Source: Bacteroidales bacterium UBA4333
GTDB taxonomy: Bacteria > Bacteroidota > Bacteroidia > Bacteroidales > Paludibacteraceae
NCBI GenBank assembly: GCA_002394335.1
Contig: DGTP01000016.1
Coordinates: 62,001 to 126,000 of the forward strand
Direction: 5' to 3'
Length of the DNA stretch: 64,000 nt
Notes under the pieces: model-generated
Database searches by the model: none
What the model was told of the DNA's origin: nothing
The model's input: the letters and a program-made list of their open reading frames with translations, nothing else
Position numbers and translations under genes: made by a program
In this document: in pieces, positions 18,162 to 26,017 of the stretch
How positions within the stretch are numbered: position 1 is the stretch's first letter
Layout: the number at the start of each line of letters is the position of its first letter

Positions 18162-19553
18162 TTAATGAGCGGCAAGCATGTTTGCCGGATCGAGTAGGGA
18201 GTCTAATTGGTCTTTGCTGAGGATATTATGCTCCAGCACCAGATTATAAACACTCTTGCCGGTCTCTAATGCCTCTTTGGCAATCTTGGTGGAAGCCTTG
18301 TAGCCGATTACCGGGTTCAGGGCGGTAACAATACCGATAGAGTGCTTGACGGTCTCCAGGTTGTGCTCACGGTTGATGGTAATGCCGTCGATACACTTCT
18401 CGCGCAAGATCTTCATTACATTGCGCAGCCAGGTGATTGACTCGAAGATACACTCGGTGATAATAGGCTCCATTACATTGAGCTGTAACTGTCCTGCCTC
18501 TGCGGCAAAGCAGACTGCGGTGTCGTTTCCGATTACCTTGAAGCATACCTGGTTGGTCACCTCAGGAATGACAGGATTGACCTTACCCGGCATGATAGAA
18601 CTTCCCGGAGCCATAGGCGGAAGGTTGATCTCGTGCAGGCCGCAACGCGGACCGGAAGCCATCAGACGCAAGTCGTTACAGGTCTTGGAGAGTTTGACTG
18701 CCAGACGTTTCAACGCTGCCGAATAGCTCACATATGCGCCGGTATCCGGTGTGGCTTCTACCAAGTCGCTGGCTTTGAGGAAAGGCTCGCCGGTCAGTTC
18801 GCATAGTTTTTGCGTGCATAACTCCGCATAGCCCGCTACGGCATTCAAACCGGTACCGATAGCTGTTCCTCCCATGTTGATCTCGTACAGCAGTTTCACA
18901 TTGCGCTCCAGATTAGCCACCTCTTCTTCGAGGTTGTTGGCAAAAGCATGGAACTCCTGACCGCTGGTCATCGGCACGGCGTCTTGCAGCTGGGTACGGC
19001 CCATCTTGATGGAGTCATTGAACTCATCGCCTTTCTTGCGCAGGGAAGCTATCAGATTCTTCAACTCTGCTTCCAGACCTCTGTTCATGCGGATGAAAGC
19101 GTAGCGGAAAGCGGAAGGGTAGGCGTCGTTGGTTGACTGCGCGCAGTTGACATGGTCGTTCGGTGAGCAGTACTGGTATTCGCCGCGCTGGTGTCCCATG
19201 ATCTCCAGAGCACGGTTGGCGATCACCTCGTTGGCATTCATGTTCACCGTTGTACCGGCACCGCCTTGTACCATATCGGTGGGGAACTGGTCGTGCATCT
19301 TGCCGTCAATAATCTCGCGGCAAGCCTGCGCAATGGCTGCGTGGATCTCGTCATTGATCACGCCTAACTCATGGTTGGCTTCTACAGCCGCCAGCTTGAT
19401 ATACGCCATGGCGATGATATACTCCGGGAAATCGGACATCTTCAGGTTCGAAACCTTGTAATTGTTAATACCACGCTGCGTCTGTACACCGTAGTAAGCC
19501 TCTGCCGGCACTTGCAACTCGCCTAACAGGTCGGATTCAATTCGGTAATTCAT
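18162..19553 (-). CDS. aspA: Aspartate ammonia-lyase
   Basis: Deaminates L-aspartate to fumarate (EC 4.3.1.1), a route from amino acids to fumarate respiration in anaerobic Bacteroidales; cytosolic homotetramer. Seen: VQGGAGTTVNMNANEVIANRA (about residues 94-114), the segment YCSPNDHVNCAQSTNDAYPS, and the superfamily signature GSSIMPGKVNP. Fumarase C is the main alternative, but the N-terminus (RIESDLLGELQVPAEAYYG) and the NMNANE and SPNDHVN segments agree with aspartase. 463 residues, normal. It follows ftsY on the same strand with a gap of 36 bases. Confidence 0.88.
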   Translation of the reverse strand: MNYRIESDLLGELQVPAEAYYGVQTQRGINNYKVSNLKMSDFPEYIIAMAYIKLAAVEANHELGVINDEIHAAIAQACREIIDGKMHDQFPTDMVQGGAGTTVNMNANEVIANRALEIMGHQRGEYQYCSPNDHVNCAQSTNDAYPSAFRYAFIRMNRGLEAELKNLIASLRKKGDEFNDSIKMGRTQLQDAVPMTSGQEFHAFANNLEEEVANLERNVKLLYEINMGGTAIGTGLNAVAGYAELCTQKLCELTGEPFLKASDLVEATPDTGAYVSYSAALKRLAVKLSKTCNDLRLMASGPRCGLHEINLPPMAPGSSIMPGKVNPVIPEVTNQVCFKVIGNDTAVCFAAEAGQLQLNVMEPIITECIFESITWLRNVMKILREKCIDGITINREHNLETVKHSIGIVTALNPVIGYKASTKIAKEALETGKSVYNLVLEHNILSKDQLDSLLDPANMLAAH

Positions 19554-19589
19554 ATACTTTGTGTGTTTTGTAATTCGTCATTTGTGATC

Positions 19590-20552
19590 TCACTTTGCAA
19601 TGTTCCCTAACAGAGAGTGTACAAACTCTTGTCTGTTAAAGCATTGCAGGTCGGTCATCTGCTCGCCCAGACCGATATATTTGACAGGAATCTTGAACTG
19701 GTCACTAATACCTATCACCACGCCGCCTTTGGCAGTGCCGTCCAGCTTGGTGATGGCGAGCGATGACACTTGTGTGGCAGCCGTGAACTGGCGTGCCTGC
19801 TCGAAAGCGTTCTGTCCTGTCGAGCCGTCCAGAACAAGCATTACGTCGTGCGGAGCATCGGGCACTACTTTCTGCATCACATTCTTGATCTTGGTCAGCT
19901 CGTTCATGAGGTTCACTTTGTTGTGCAATCGTCCGGCGGTGTCGATAAGCACGACATCGGCATCGTTCGCCTTAGCGGACTGCAGCGTGTCGAAGGCTAC
20001 CGAGGCGGGGTCAGACCCCTGTTGCTGCTTGATGACCGGCACGCCTACGCGTTCGCCCCATATACAGAGTTGCTCCACTGCGGCTGCCCTGAAGGTGTCG
20101 GCAGCACCGAGATAGACCTTCTTGCCGGCTGCTTTGTACTGGTAAGCCAGTTTGCCTATCGTGGTCGTCTTGCCTACGCCGTTCACGCCGACAACCATAA
20201 TCACGTATGGTTTGGCAGGAAGCGGGGCGGAGAAATCAAGTACATCTTCCACATTATTCTCTTGCAAAAGCGAAGCAATCTCATCCGTGAGAATGGCATT
20301 CAGCTCGCCGGTGCCTACATATTTGTCACGCTTCACGCGCTCTTGGATGCGCTCGATAATGCGGAGAGTCGTCTCTACTCCTACATCCGAAGTCACCAAC
20401 GCTTCTTCCAACCGGTCTAACACGTCATCGTCCACCGTTGACTTTCCCACAATGGCGTGGCTGATCTTGGACAGTACCGACTCTTTGCTCTTCTCCAGGC
20501 CTTTGTCCAATGTCTCTTTCTTCTCTCTGTTGAATAATCCGAAAAATGCCAT
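19590..20552 (-). CDS. ftsY: Signal recognition particle receptor FtsY
   Basis: Membrane-associated SRP GTPase that receives ribosome-nascent chain complexes for SecYEG. Seen: N-terminal four-helix domain, P-loop GVNGVGKTTT (about residue 120), DTAGRLHNK, TKLDGTAKGG and the closing GLGEQMTDLQ. 320 residues: it lacks the long acidic N-terminal domain of E. coli FtsY, as is usual in Bacteroidetes. The start ATG at 20552 (MAFFGLFNREKK) lies downstream of the promoter; a longer frame to 20642 would begin upstream of transcription and is rejected. Confidence 0.95.
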   Translation of the reverse strand: MAFFGLFNREKKETLDKGLEKSKESVLSKISHAIVGKSTVDDDVLDRLEEALVTSDVGVETTLRIIERIQERVKRDKYVGTGELNAILTDEIASLLQENNVEDVLDFSAPLPAKPYVIMVVGVNGVGKTTTIGKLAYQYKAAGKKVYLGAADTFRAAAVEQLCIWGERVGVPVIKQQQGSDPASVAFDTLQSAKANDADVVLIDTAGRLHNKVNLMNELTKIKNVMQKVVPDAPHDVMLVLDGSTGQNAFEQARQFTAATQVSSLAITKLDGTAKGGVVIGISDQFKIPVKYIGLGEQMTDLQCFNRQEFVHSLLGNIAK

Positions 20553-20578
20553 TTTTACACAAGTTATGAATTTGAGTG

Positions 20579-20610
20579 CAAAGTTACTGTTTTTTTTCCA
20601 TATATGCAAA
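20579..20610 (-). promoter_or_regulatory. Promoter for ftsY
   Basis: Leftward TTTG (20610-20607) within TTTGCATATATGG, 20 bases, TAACTTTG (20586-20579). Confidence 0.8.
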
Positions 20611-20636
20611 TATATTTGCAAAAGTTCATTTTTTTG

Positions 20637-20667
20637 TTGCATATATTAATTTTTTTTAGTACCTTTG
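20637..20667 (+). promoter_or_regulatory. Promoter for the DUF349 gene
   Basis: TTG (20637-20639) within GTTGCATATAT, 20 bases, TACCTTTG (20660-20667). Divergent from the ftsY promoter, 26 bases apart. Confidence 0.75.
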
Positions 20668-20707
20668 CACCCGATTAACAGAACCCCCGCCTTACGGCGT
20701 TACTATT

Positions 20708-22174
20708 ATGGAGAACGACAAGCACCAACTCGTTGAAGAGTTAAAGGCTCTATTAGAGCAAGATGTTACCACTAACAAAGAGCAAGTGGATCAGTTGAAA
20801 ACCCAATTCTATCGTCAGTACCACCAGGAACTGGAGCAGTTGCGTCAGGCAGCTGAGCAGGCTTCTCAGGAAAGCGAACAGGAGGAGCCGGAGTTGTGGC
20901 AGCCGCCTGTAGATGAGGACGAAGTGCAGTTCCGCGAGTTGCTCGCGCAGTACAAGCAGAAACGTGCCGAAGCAGCCGCCAAGGTGGCAGCAGAGCAGGA
21001 GCAAAACCTCCTTCGCAAACAGACTATTCTCGATGAGATGAAGAAGTTGGCGGAGGCAGACTGTGGCGATGCCATGGCTAACCTCAAACGTATGCGTGAA
21101 CTGCAGGCTGACTGGAAAACGATAGGTGCCGTTCCTGCGCCGAAAGTACAAGAGCTTTGGAAACAATACCAGCAGTACCAGGAGCAGTTCTACGATATGG
21201 TGAAAATCAATATCGAACTGCGTGATCTGGACTTCAAGAAGAATCTGGAGTTGAAAACCCTGCTCTGTGAGGCAGCGGAGAAACTGCAAGAGCAAGAGTC
21301 TGTCGTAGAGGCAAGCCGCGCGCTCCAGCAGCTCCACGACGAGTGGGCGGAGATCGGTCCTGTGGCACGCGAACTGCGTGAAGACCTCTGGAACCGTTTC
21401 AAAGCCGCTTCTACCGTTATCAACAAAAAACACCAGGCTTACTTTGACGAGATCCATCGGAAAGAGCAGGAGAATCTGGAGAAGAAACAAGCGATCATTG
21501 ATCGCCTCAAAGCCGTGGATTACTCGAATGTACAGTCCTCCAAAACATGGGACGAACTCACCGAACAAGTGCATGCAATGCAGACGGAATGGCGTACCAT
21601 CGGTTTTGCTCCCAAGAAACAGAACCAGACCATTTATGAGGAGTACCGCGCACTTTGTGACGCTTTCTTCCAGGCGAAGACCGCTTACTATAAAGGCCTG
21701 CGTGACGAGCTGAACCTCAACCTCCAGAAGAAACGCTCTATCATCGAGCGTGCCGAGGCACTCAAGGACAGTACCGAATGGAAGGAGACCACCGACAAAC
21801 TCATCGAACTCCAGCAGGAGTGGAAGACCGTCGGCCCGGTAGCTCGTAAGTACTCTGACGAGTTGTGGCAGAAATTCAATGAGGTTTGCGATACATTCTT
21901 CAATGCCAAACGTGAGGCATTCAAGGACGAGCGCCTCAAAGCCAAAGGTGAGCGTGCCGCCCGGGCAGTCAAAGCTGCTGCCAGCCAAGGTGCTGAGGGA
22001 CTGAGACGCATGCGCGACCGCCTGCAACAGGAGATCAAGACTGCCGAGAACAATATTCTCTTCTTCTCCGGCAAGTCAAAGACAGCCAACAAACTCGTGG
22101 AAGATATGCAGAAGAAAATCGACCAGCTCAAGAAACAGTTGGACGAGATCGAGCAGAAAATGGACAACGAGTAA
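20708..22174 (+). CDS. DUF349 coiled-coil protein
   Basis: 488 residues, highly charged and almost entirely helical, cytosolic. Repeats of the DUF349 type are visible from the Trp-centred motif W-(K/A/R)-(T/E)-(I/V)-G-x-(V/A): DWKTIGAVPAPK, EWAEIGPVAREL, EWRTIGFAPKKQ and EWKTVGPVARKY, spaced roughly 70-75 residues apart. A C-terminal coiled coil (ending LKKQLDEIEQKMDNE) follows. The function of the family is not established. It is followed after 3 bases by the FtsE-like gene, so the two are co-expressed. Confidence 0.85.
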   Translation: MENDKHQLVEELKALLEQDVTTNKEQVDQLKTQFYRQYHQELEQLRQAAEQASQESEQEEPELWQPPVDEDEVQFRELLAQYKQKRAEAAAKVAAEQEQNLLRKQTILDEMKKLAEADCGDAMANLKRMRELQADWKTIGAVPAPKVQELWKQYQQYQEQFYDMVKINIELRDLDFKKNLELKTLLCEAAEKLQEQESVVEASRALQQLHDEWAEIGPVARELREDLWNRFKAASTVINKKHQAYFDEIHRKEQENLEKKQAIIDRLKAVDYSNVQSSKTWDELTEQVHAMQTEWRTIGFAPKKQNQTIYEEYRALCDAFFQAKTAYYKGLRDELNLNLQKKRSIIERAEALKDSTEWKETTDKLIELQQEWKTVGPVARKYSDELWQKFNEVCDTFFNAKREAFKDERLKAKGERAARAVKAAASQGAEGLRRMRDRLQQEIKTAENNILFFSGKSKTANKLVEDMQKKIDQLKKQLDEIEQKMDNE

Positions 22175-22177
22175 GTT

Positions 22178-22837
22178 ATGGCTACTCTCATAGACTATAA
22201 GAACGTACAGATATGCCAACAGGAGCAGATCGTTCTCCGCAATGTGAATGTCACTATTCATAGCGGAGAACTGGTCTATCTCTTGGGCAAAGTGGGCTCA
22301 GGTAAATCCTCCTGGCTCAAGACAATCTATGGCGCCCTCCCGATAGAAGAGGGCGAAGCGCAGGTACTGGGTGTGGATATGCGGAAAATCAAGCGCCGCA
22401 AGCTGCCTTATTTGCGCCGCAGAATGGGTATCGTCTTCCAGGATTACAAACTGCTCACCGACCGCTCTGTGGAAGATAACCTGCTCTTTGTGCTCAAGTC
22501 CACCGGTTGGAAGGACAAGAAACTTATGCAGAGCCACGTTATGGAGGTGCTTAAACAAGTAGGAATGGCGGATAAGGCATATAAGAAACCTTACCAGCTC
22601 TCTGGTGGCGAACAGCAGCGTGTGGTTATTGCGCGCGCCCTTCTCAATTCGCCGGAGATGATTTTGGCAGATGAGCCTACCGGAAACTTGGATCCCGATA
22701 CAGGAAATGAGATCATGGCACTTCTGACCGACATCTGCAAGGCCGGCATTGCTGTCATCATCTCTACCCATAACTTGCTCTGGCCCGAGCGTTACCCGGG
22801 GCGTATATTGGAGTTTGACGGGGGGAATATCAAGTAG
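22178..22837 (+). CDS. ftsE: FtsE-like ABC transporter ATPase
   Basis: ATP-binding subunit that, with FtsX, links ATP hydrolysis to peptidoglycan hydrolase activation at the division site. Seen: Walker A GKVGSGKS (37-44), Q-loop Gln88 in FQDYKLL, signature LSGGEQQR (141-148), Walker B MILADEP (161-167) and His198 in STHN; 219 residues, normal. The partner ftsX is not adjacent. Related MacB/LolD-type ATPases share these motifs, so the FtsE name rests on length and the DYKLL segment typical of FtsE. Convergent with sufE (8 bases between stops). Confidence 0.8.
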   Translation: MATLIDYKNVQICQQEQIVLRNVNVTIHSGELVYLLGKVGSGKSSWLKTIYGALPIEEGEAQVLGVDMRKIKRRKLPYLRRRMGIVFQDYKLLTDRSVEDNLLFVLKSTGWKDKKLMQSHVMEVLKQVGMADKAYKKPYQLSGGEQQRVVIARALLNSPEMILADEPTGNLDPDTGNEIMALLTDICKAGIAVIISTHNLLWPERYPGRILEFDGGNIK

Positions 22838-22845
22838 TATTAGTA

Positions 22846-23259
22846 TTACTCGCTCAATGCCAAAGCGTATAGTTTCATCTGCTTTAGCATGGCAAGAACG
22901 CCGTTGTTGCGGGTAGGGGAGAGGTGCTCCCGTAGTTGGATATCGTCGATGAAGTATAATTCTGCATCGACGATTTCTTTTGGTGCATGACCGCTCAGCA
23001 CCTCGATAAGCATCGCTACAATACCTTTTACCAGAATGGCATCTGAATAGCCCTGATACATTACTTTGCCGTCTTCCAACTTGGCGGTAAACCACACCTT
23101 TGACTGACATCCGTCAATCAGGTTCTTGTCCGTCAGGTCGCTCTCCGGCATGGGAGCCAGATTCTTGCCGTAGTCAATGATCAGTTCGTATCTGTCCATC
23201 CAGTCGTCGAAGGACTGGAACTCTTCAATAATCTCGTCTTGTATTTCGTTGATGGTCAT
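22846..23259 (-). CDS. sufE: SufE-family sulfur acceptor
   Basis: Takes persulfide sulfur from a cysteine desulfurase (SufS) and passes it to the SufBCD scaffold for Fe-S cluster assembly; cytosolic. Seen: N-terminal IQDEIIEEFQSFDDWMDRYE, the acceptor Cys51 in IDGCQSKVW, and the C-terminal SPTRNNGVLAML. 137 residues, standard. Last gene of the leftward operon that begins at the FAH-like gene (29889). No other suf gene is in view. Confidence 0.93.
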   Translation of the reverse strand: MTINEIQDEIIEEFQSFDDWMDRYELIIDYGKNLAPMPESDLTDKNLIDGCQSKVWFTAKLEDGKVMYQGYSDAILVKGIVAMLIEVLSGHAPKEIVDAELYFIDDIQLREHLSPTRNNGVLAMLKQMKLYALALSE

Positions 23260-23277
23260 GATTTTTATTTTGTATGG

Positions 23278-23826
23278 TTATCGCTTGCGGGCGTTCGATA
23301 TTATCTGATAGATTGCCTCTGCAATGCGTTCATCTGCTTCTTCTGTACATTCGTCGGCGTCGATGATAAAATCCGCCTGACTATAGTATGGCTCGCGTTC
23401 TTCCAACTGGGGCGCGATGAATGCCAATAAATCTTCTTCCGTTCTGCCCTGTAATACCGGTCTCTCGTTCAGGTCTGTCAGACTCAGCCGCTTGGCAAGG
23501 TGCTCCGGTGCCCAGCGGATATAGAAACTGGTGCCTAACTCTTTGAGGCATTCCATGTTGTCTTCCCAGCACGGGTAGCCTCCACCGGTGGCGTAGATCA
23601 CATGTTCGTAGGGCAACTCTGCCAGATCTTCCACCACGTATTTCTCTTTCTTGCGGAATGCCTCCAAGCCGTAAGTGCGGATATAGTCCGCCGTGCTCAT
23701 TCCGTGTATCTCACGGAAAGCGTCATCCAAATCCACGAAATGCCAGCCCAATTTGTCAGCCAGCATTCTGCCGGCAGTGGTCTTGCCGGCACCCATATAT
23801 CCTATCAAATAGACGGGGAATTCCAT
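23278..23826 (-). CDS. aroK: Shikimate kinase
   Basis: Phosphorylates shikimate at the 3-hydroxyl in chorismate synthesis (EC 2.7.1.71). Seen: P-loop GYMGAGKTT (9-17), DLDD (32-35) for Mg/shikimate, the FRKKE segment with Arg58, the GGG triplet (81-83) and the lid RPVLQG (122-127). 182 residues. The ATG at 23826 matches the family start, 2 bases after the stop of the previous gene; a longer frame to 23883 overlaps that gene and is not needed. Confidence 0.93.
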   Translation of the reverse strand: MEFPVYLIGYMGAGKTTAGRMLADKLGWHFVDLDDAFREIHGMSTADYIRTYGLEAFRKKEKYVVEDLAELPYEHVIYATGGGYPCWEDNMECLKELGTSFYIRWAPEHLAKRLSLTDLNERPVLQGRTEEDLLAFIAPQLEEREPYYSQADFIIDADECTEEADERIAEAIYQIISNARKR

Positions 23827-23828
23827 GA

Positions 23829-24245
23829 TTAAGGTCTGTTCTTTTCTTCGTCGTCCAGCCACTGAGGCGTGTTGTCCCGCCAAATCAGTTCGCCGTTCTC
23901 CCAGAATGCTTGAGGGAAAACACCTCCGCAGGTAGGCTTCCTGTCACCTGTCAGCAGCCACTCTCCTTTATCTATCACGCGATACATGCGCACGCACGAG
24001 GAGCAGATCGGAGCACAGGAGGTGTAGATGAGCATTACCTCGTTCGTCAAAGAGTCGCCGATGACTTCTACTTGACAGCTGTCGGATAGCTGTACCAGCA
24101 GGTGTGTGCCTTTATGATCACTATCCAGCACTTTGGCTCCGCCGCCGAGGTTCTTCATTATCTCGGCGATATTTTCTAATGGCGATGAGGCGTAGGCGCC
24201 TGCACTTGCTATCAAGGCGATGAGGATGAGTATTGTTTTCTTCAT
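23829..24245 (-). CDS. Small exported protein, DUF3256-like
   Basis: 138 residues with a signal peptide (MKKTILILIALIASAGAYA). The mature part has a Cys cluster (SCAPICSSC) that could form disulfides or bind metal, and the pattern LGGGAKVLDSDHKGTHLLVQLS. This resembles part of the DUF3256 family of Bacteroidales, but it is shorter than I would expect, so the assignment is tentative. It lies 4 bases after ispF and 2 bases before aroK, so it is clearly part of the operon. No function can be proposed. Confidence 0.7.
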   Translation of the reverse strand: MKKTILILIALIASAGAYASSPLENIAEIMKNLGGGAKVLDSDHKGTHLLVQLSDSCQVEVIGDSLTNEVMLIYTSCAPICSSCVRMYRVIDKGEWLLTGDRKPTCGGVFPQAFWENGELIWRDNTPQWLDDEEKNRP

Positions 24246-24249
24246 TGTC

Positions 24250-24720
24250 TTAGTTTATTAGCGCTACTGCATATGCAGCAATGCCTTCTTTTCGCCCTAC
24301 AAATCCCAGATGCTCGGTTGTAGTGGCTTTGATATTTACCTGATTGTTCGTCACTCCCATAACCTCTGCCAGACAAGCTTGCATCGCTTCGATATAAGGA
24401 CTTAGTTTGGGTGCTTGTGCACAAATCGTAATGTCACAATTGCCCAACTCGTATCCCTCTTTGCAAACCATCTGCGTCACCCGGCGGAGCAGGATCTTGG
24501 AGTCTATGCCCTCAAACTCATTCCCCTTGGTGTCCGGGAAATGGTAGCCTATGTCGCGCATGGCAGCGGCACCGAGAATGGCATCGCACAGCGCGTGGAT
24601 AGCTACATCGGCATCTGAGTGTCCATCCAGTCCCTGTTCGTACGGTACCTCAATTCCCCCTAACCACAGTTTGCGGTTAGGGGCGAATTGGTGCACGTCA
24701 TATCCGAAACCTATACGCAT
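24250..24720 (-). CDS. ispF: 2-C-methyl-D-erythritol 2,4-cyclodiphosphate synthase
   Basis: Cyclises CDP-ME 2-phosphate in the MEP isoprenoid pathway (EC 4.6.1.12). Seen: metal ligands Asp8 and His10 in GYDVHQF, His34 in DGHSDADV, and the loops IGYHFPDTK and ATTTEHLGFVGRKEG; 156 residues, standard. ATG at 24720 gives the family start MRIGFGYDVH. It begins 4 bases after porV ends. The order porU-porV-ispF is also known from Porphyromonas gingivalis, so this linkage is old. Confidence 0.95.
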   Translation of the reverse strand: MRIGFGYDVHQFAPNRKLWLGGIEVPYEQGLDGHSDADVAIHALCDAILGAAAMRDIGYHFPDTKGNEFEGIDSKILLRRVTQMVCKEGYELGNCDITICAQAPKLSPYIEAMQACLAEVMGVTNNQVNIKATTTEHLGFVGRKEGIAAYAVALIN

Positions 24721-24724
24721 CGGC

Positions 24725-25903
24725 TTATTTCTTGCGGTTGTCAACCAGGTCTTTGATTCCTGCCAGGTCGAAACCGAGGGTGAAACGCATCGTCTGGTCA
24801 AGCGGGTTGGAGGCTGCCAAACCGATACAATAAGCTACATCGAGGCTTACGATAGAGAGGTGGAAACCGGCACCGACGGTAATATAGTTACGGTTTCCTT
24901 TGTAGAAGTTCTCATAGCTGTAACCTGCACGGGCAAAGAACTGCTTGTTGTACGAATACTCGAGACCGGCACCCCAGCGCACCTCCTGAAACTCCTCTTT
25001 GGCACCGCCCGGAGCGTCAGCAAACGACTGGAACCAGCCCTTCGGAGAAGTCAGCTCCGAGTATGCCTCCTGGCTGTACTCTCCGTTCTCGCCGTCAGCG
25101 TATTTGGACTTGCGGCTCGGTACCATCAGTTTGTTTGCCTCTACGTTGAAGGTCAACGAGTTGAACTTGTCAAACGGCAACTCGTAGCTGGCACCGATAT
25201 TCATGCTGGCAGGGATGAAGTTGTTGGTCACTTTGTCATATGTCATCTTACCACCCAGGTTCTTCAGTGTGAAACCTAATGCAAAATGACTCGTTCCCAT
25301 CGGCAACTCAATCGGCTGACGATAATACAGCGAAATGTCGGCTGCCATCGTCCATGCCGGATACATCTCCGAGCCTCCCATGGTAGAGCTGTTGGCACCG
25401 TTGTTCAAATCCGAATACATGAACCGGACAGCAACTGCCATCGACACGTACTCGTGCAACTTGCGGTAGTAACTCAGATCCAACGACCATTCGTTAGGAC
25501 GTACATTGATCGGGGTGGCATTAGGATCGCCGTTTGTCAGGGCAACATCGCCCATAGAGAAATAGGTGAAGCTGGCACCCAGACCTCCGGCGAGGTCACC
25601 GAAGTTGTAATATCCGGCAATATATGCCAAATCGATGTCGCCTACCAGTTTGCGTAACCACGGCGTGTAGCTGGCGTTAATACCGCCTTTGCTGCTCATG
25701 TAAGCATACTTGGCAGGGTTCCAGTACTGCGAGTTCAGATCGGCTTGCGTTGCCACACCCAGGTCGCCTTGACCGGCAGCACGTGCATCCGGAGCAATCG
25801 ACAAAGACGGCATAGAGGTGATCAGCGGGTTCATTGTTCCGTCTTGAGCACTCATGCTTACTGCGCATACTAAGGCAGCCAGAGAAATAAGAATCTTTTT
25901 CAT
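24725..25903 (-). CDS. porV: Type IX secretion outer-membrane protein PorV (LptO)
   Basis: Outer-membrane barrel of the FadL type that shuttles cargo from the Type IX translocon to the sortase PorU. Seen: signal peptide MKKILISLAALVCAVSMSAQ, the typical start of the mature protein (LITSMPSLSIAPDARAAGQG) and GVATQADLNSQYWNPAKYAY, and a barrel body ending RFTLGFDLAGIKDLVDNRKK. 392 residues, normal. It follows porU with a gap of 114 bases and shares its transcript. Confidence 0.93.
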   Translation of the reverse strand: MKKILISLAALVCAVSMSAQDGTMNPLITSMPSLSIAPDARAAGQGDLGVATQADLNSQYWNPAKYAYMSSKGGINASYTPWLRKLVGDIDLAYIAGYYNFGDLAGGLGASFTYFSMGDVALTNGDPNATPINVRPNEWSLDLSYYRKLHEYVSMAVAVRFMYSDLNNGANSSTMGGSEMYPAWTMAADISLYYRQPIELPMGTSHFALGFTLKNLGGKMTYDKVTNNFIPASMNIGASYELPFDKFNSLTFNVEANKLMVPSRKSKYADGENGEYSQEAYSELTSPKGWFQSFADAPGGAKEEFQEVRWGAGLEYSYNKQFFARAGYSYENFYKGNRNYITVGAGFHLSIVSLDVAYCIGLAASNPLDQTMRFTLGFDLAGIKDLVDNRKK

Positions 25904-26017
25904 TTGTTTTAATTTAATCTTTTATTGTATTTTATTAATCAATTCGGGTTGTTGCAGTTTCAGGTTTAATAATCCATTAAAAATGCTTCATAGGCAATAC
26001 TTTGTATTTTTATATTT

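Noticed and set aside
18162..19553. Fumarase C
   Set aside because: The superfamily signature fits both, but the N-terminus and the NMNANE and YCSPNDHVN segments match aspartase better.
20553..20642. Longer FtsY N-terminus
   Set aside because: The extension covers the ftsY promoter. The same argument removes N-terminal extensions of lptD, the WYL gene, the antitoxin, the second FN3 gene and the first IgGFc/PKD gene.
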